A DNA stretch of 14,473 nt from ANME-2 cluster archaeon (lineage in GTDB: Archaea > Halobacteriota > Methanosarcinia > Methanosarcinales > Methanocomedenaceae): positions 1-14,473 of the forward strand of contig JAMJFV010000041.1 of NCBI GenBank assembly GCA_023544495.1, written 5' to 3'. Each line of letters starts with the position of its first letter. Within the stretch, counting starts at the first letter, position 1. Positions 13,202 to 14,473 of the stretch are shown one piece after another. The notes below the pieces were generated by a model that searched no databases, had not been told where the DNA came from, and worked only from the letters and a program-made list of their open reading frames with translations. Position numbers and translations under genes: made by a program.

Positions 13202-14473
13202 TTAAATCCTCTGGATTATCATCTCTCGCACTTCTTTGGCACCGGCACGGCCCCTGGTCTTCTTCATGACCTGCCCGGTCAGGAAATTCACAGCCTCAGC
13301 CTTCCCGGACCGGTAATCCTCAACAGCCTGGGGATTCTCTGCAATGACCTCCGCCACAGCCGTGGTCACAATGTCGCCACCTGCCTTCAACAGACCCTTT
13401 GACGCCACAATTTCCTCGGGACTGCCACCCTCATCCAGGATTGTGCGGATAACCTCGACCCCGCTCTGTTCAGTGATCTTATCCCCGGCCACCAATGTTA
13501 CCAGCATTACCATATACTCCCTGGCAAATGCATCAATCCCAATATCCCGGTAATTCAGTTCACCTTTGAGCACATCTGCTATCCACACAGCTGCCAGTTT
13601 CGGGTCAACATCTGACGCCACAGCCTCATAAAAATCTGCCACCTGCTTCTCGGAAGTAAGGCTTTTCGCATGGTCATCGGTGATGTCATAATGGGAAATG
13701 AACCGGACTCTCCTGGCATCAGGCAGTTCCGGCAGGGTCTCCATGATCTCAGGCGCCCAGTCAGCCACCTTAATTGGGCCAAGGTCAGCCTCGGGGAAAT
13801 AACGGTAATCATGCGCCTCTTCCTTGGTACGCAAGCTCACGGTCACGCCCCTGCCCTCATCAAAGTGCCTGGTCTCCTGTACCACCTTGCCGCCCCGCCT
13901 CAGCAGGTTCTTCTGCCGGATTATCTCGAACAGCAATGCCCTCTCCGCACCCTTGTGGCTGCTGATATTCTTCACCTCTGACCGGCTGCCGCCCGCCAGC
14001 GAGATATTGGCATCCACCCTCATGGAGCCCTCAAGCGTAGTATCCACCACGTCCAGATAACCCAGGATGTTGCGCAGCTTATCCAGGAACCTGCGCGCCT
14101 CCTTCGGGCTCCGCAGGTCGGGCTCGGTCACTATCTCAAGTAGCGCCACACCGCTTCGGTTGTAGTCGATGAAGGTGTACTTGGAGCGCTCGATACTGCC
14201 GCCCTCGTGTACCAGACGGCCGGGGTCCTCTTCCATATGGGCCCGGTTGATGCGGATACGGACCTCACCGTCCTCGCCCTCGATATTGATGTAGCCCCTG
14301 GACGCGATAGGATAATCATACTGGGTTATCTGGAAGCCTTTTGGCAGGTCAGGGTAGTAGTAATTCTTACGGTAGAACTGGGTATGCTCCTCAATGGAAC
14401 AGTTCAGTGCCAGCCCCACCTTAATGGAATACTCCACAGCCTTGCGGTTAATAACGGGCAGGGATCCCGGCAG
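13202..14473 (-). CDS. gatB: Asp-tRNA(Asn)/Glu-tRNA(Gln) amidotransferase subunit B, N-terminus outside window
   Basis: GatB, with GatA and GatC, converts Glu-tRNA(Gln) and/or Asp-tRNA(Asn) to the amide forms in the cytoplasm; GatB binds the tRNA and carries the kinase and transamidation site. The frame is open to base 14473, and the visible 423 residues begin LPGSLPVINRKAVEYS. Since GatB is usually about 475-490 aa, roughly 50-65 N-terminal residues lie outside. The catalytic cradle is recognisable: KGFQITQYDYPIA, INRAHMEEDPGRLVHEG, IDYNRSGVALLEIVTEPD, EGSMRVDANIS, EVKNISS, and YRYFPEADLGP. The helical and YqeY-like tail follows to the stop at 13204-13202. The GTG at 14437 is internal and not the start. 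The gene is visibly GC-rich compared with the left half of the window. nifB follows in the same direction. Confidence 0.97.
   Translation of the reverse strand: MPGSLPVINRKAVEYSIKVGLALNCSIEEHTQFYRKNYYYPDLPKGFQITQYDYPIASRGYINIEGEDGEVRIRINRAHMEEDPGRLVHEGGSIERSKYTFIDYNRSGVALLEIVTEPDLRSPKEARRFLDKLRNILGYLDVVDTTLEGSMRVDANISLAGGSRSEVKNISSHKGAERALLFEIIRQKNLLRRGGKVVQETRHFDEGRGVTVSLRTKEEAHDYRYFPEADLGPIKVADWAPEIMETLPELPDARRVRFISHYDITDDHAKSLTSEKQVADFYEAVASDVDPKLAAVWIADVLKGELNYRDIGIDAFAREYMVMLVTLVAGDKITEQSGVEVIRTILDEGGSPEEIVASKGLLKAGGDIVTTAVAEVIAENPQAVEDYRSGKAEAVNFLTGQVMKKTRGRAGAKEVREMIIQRI

Noticed and set aside
14437..14437. GTG at 14437 as the start of gatB
   Set aside because: The frame continues upstream to the window edge with conserved GatB sequence (LPGSLPVINRKAV), so the true start is outside.

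Overview
The window looks like a chromosomal piece of a euryarchaeon, most likely a methanogen or methane-oxidising relative of the Methanosarcinales group. The evidence is the gene content: the archaeal RecA-family protein RadB, a DUF2240 protein, GatB, a short archaeal-type NifB, an EarA-like winged-helix regulator, an archaeal CheY/CheC/CheD set, and secreted FG-GAP and PTP-linker proteins. Several genes also have archaeal TATA boxes and oligo-T terminators. Genus-level assignment is inference.

Layout. (1) Bases 1-5750 are AT-rich and read leftwards. They hold the 5' end of an unidentified gene at the left edge, a secreted or membrane-anchored double beta-propeller protein with 14 calcium-type FG-GAP motifs, a secreted protein with two almost identical carbohydrate-binding-like modules and an orphan C-terminal domain, and a six-helix membrane protein with a long cytoplasmic tail. 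(2) Bases 6062-8252 read rightwards: an EarA-like regulator, then cheY-cheC-cheD and a possible very small membrane ORF. (3) Bases 8294-10411 read rightwards: an unrecognised 306-aa protein whose C-terminus resembles an Mrr-like restriction-endonuclease fold, radB, and a DUF2240 gene, packed closely together. (4) Bases 10559-11962 hold a divergent pair: a PflA-like radical SAM protein (leftwards, apparently leaderless) and a SAM methyltransferase (rightwards) broken by a frameshift. (5) Bases 12045-14473 read leftwards: gatB (cut by the right edge), nifB, and a decayed 65-codon gene fragment. This end looks clearly GC-richer than the left end.

How the genes may work together. CheY, CheC and CheD form the adaptation and phosphate-removal part of a chemotaxis pathway. 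CheA, CheW, receptors and archaellum genes are not in the window, and the EarA-like gene just upstream hints at a link to motility control. The 306-aa protein, RadB and DUF2240 look like one transcription unit, possibly a DNA recombination or repair module; this is the best candidate for something undescribed. The left arm looks like a cell-surface or extracellular-matrix locus. gatB and nifB are housekeeping or conserved metabolic genes that may share a transcript.

No tRNA, rRNA, CRISPR array or intact mobile element was recognised. All identifications are by eye from motifs; no database search was run.
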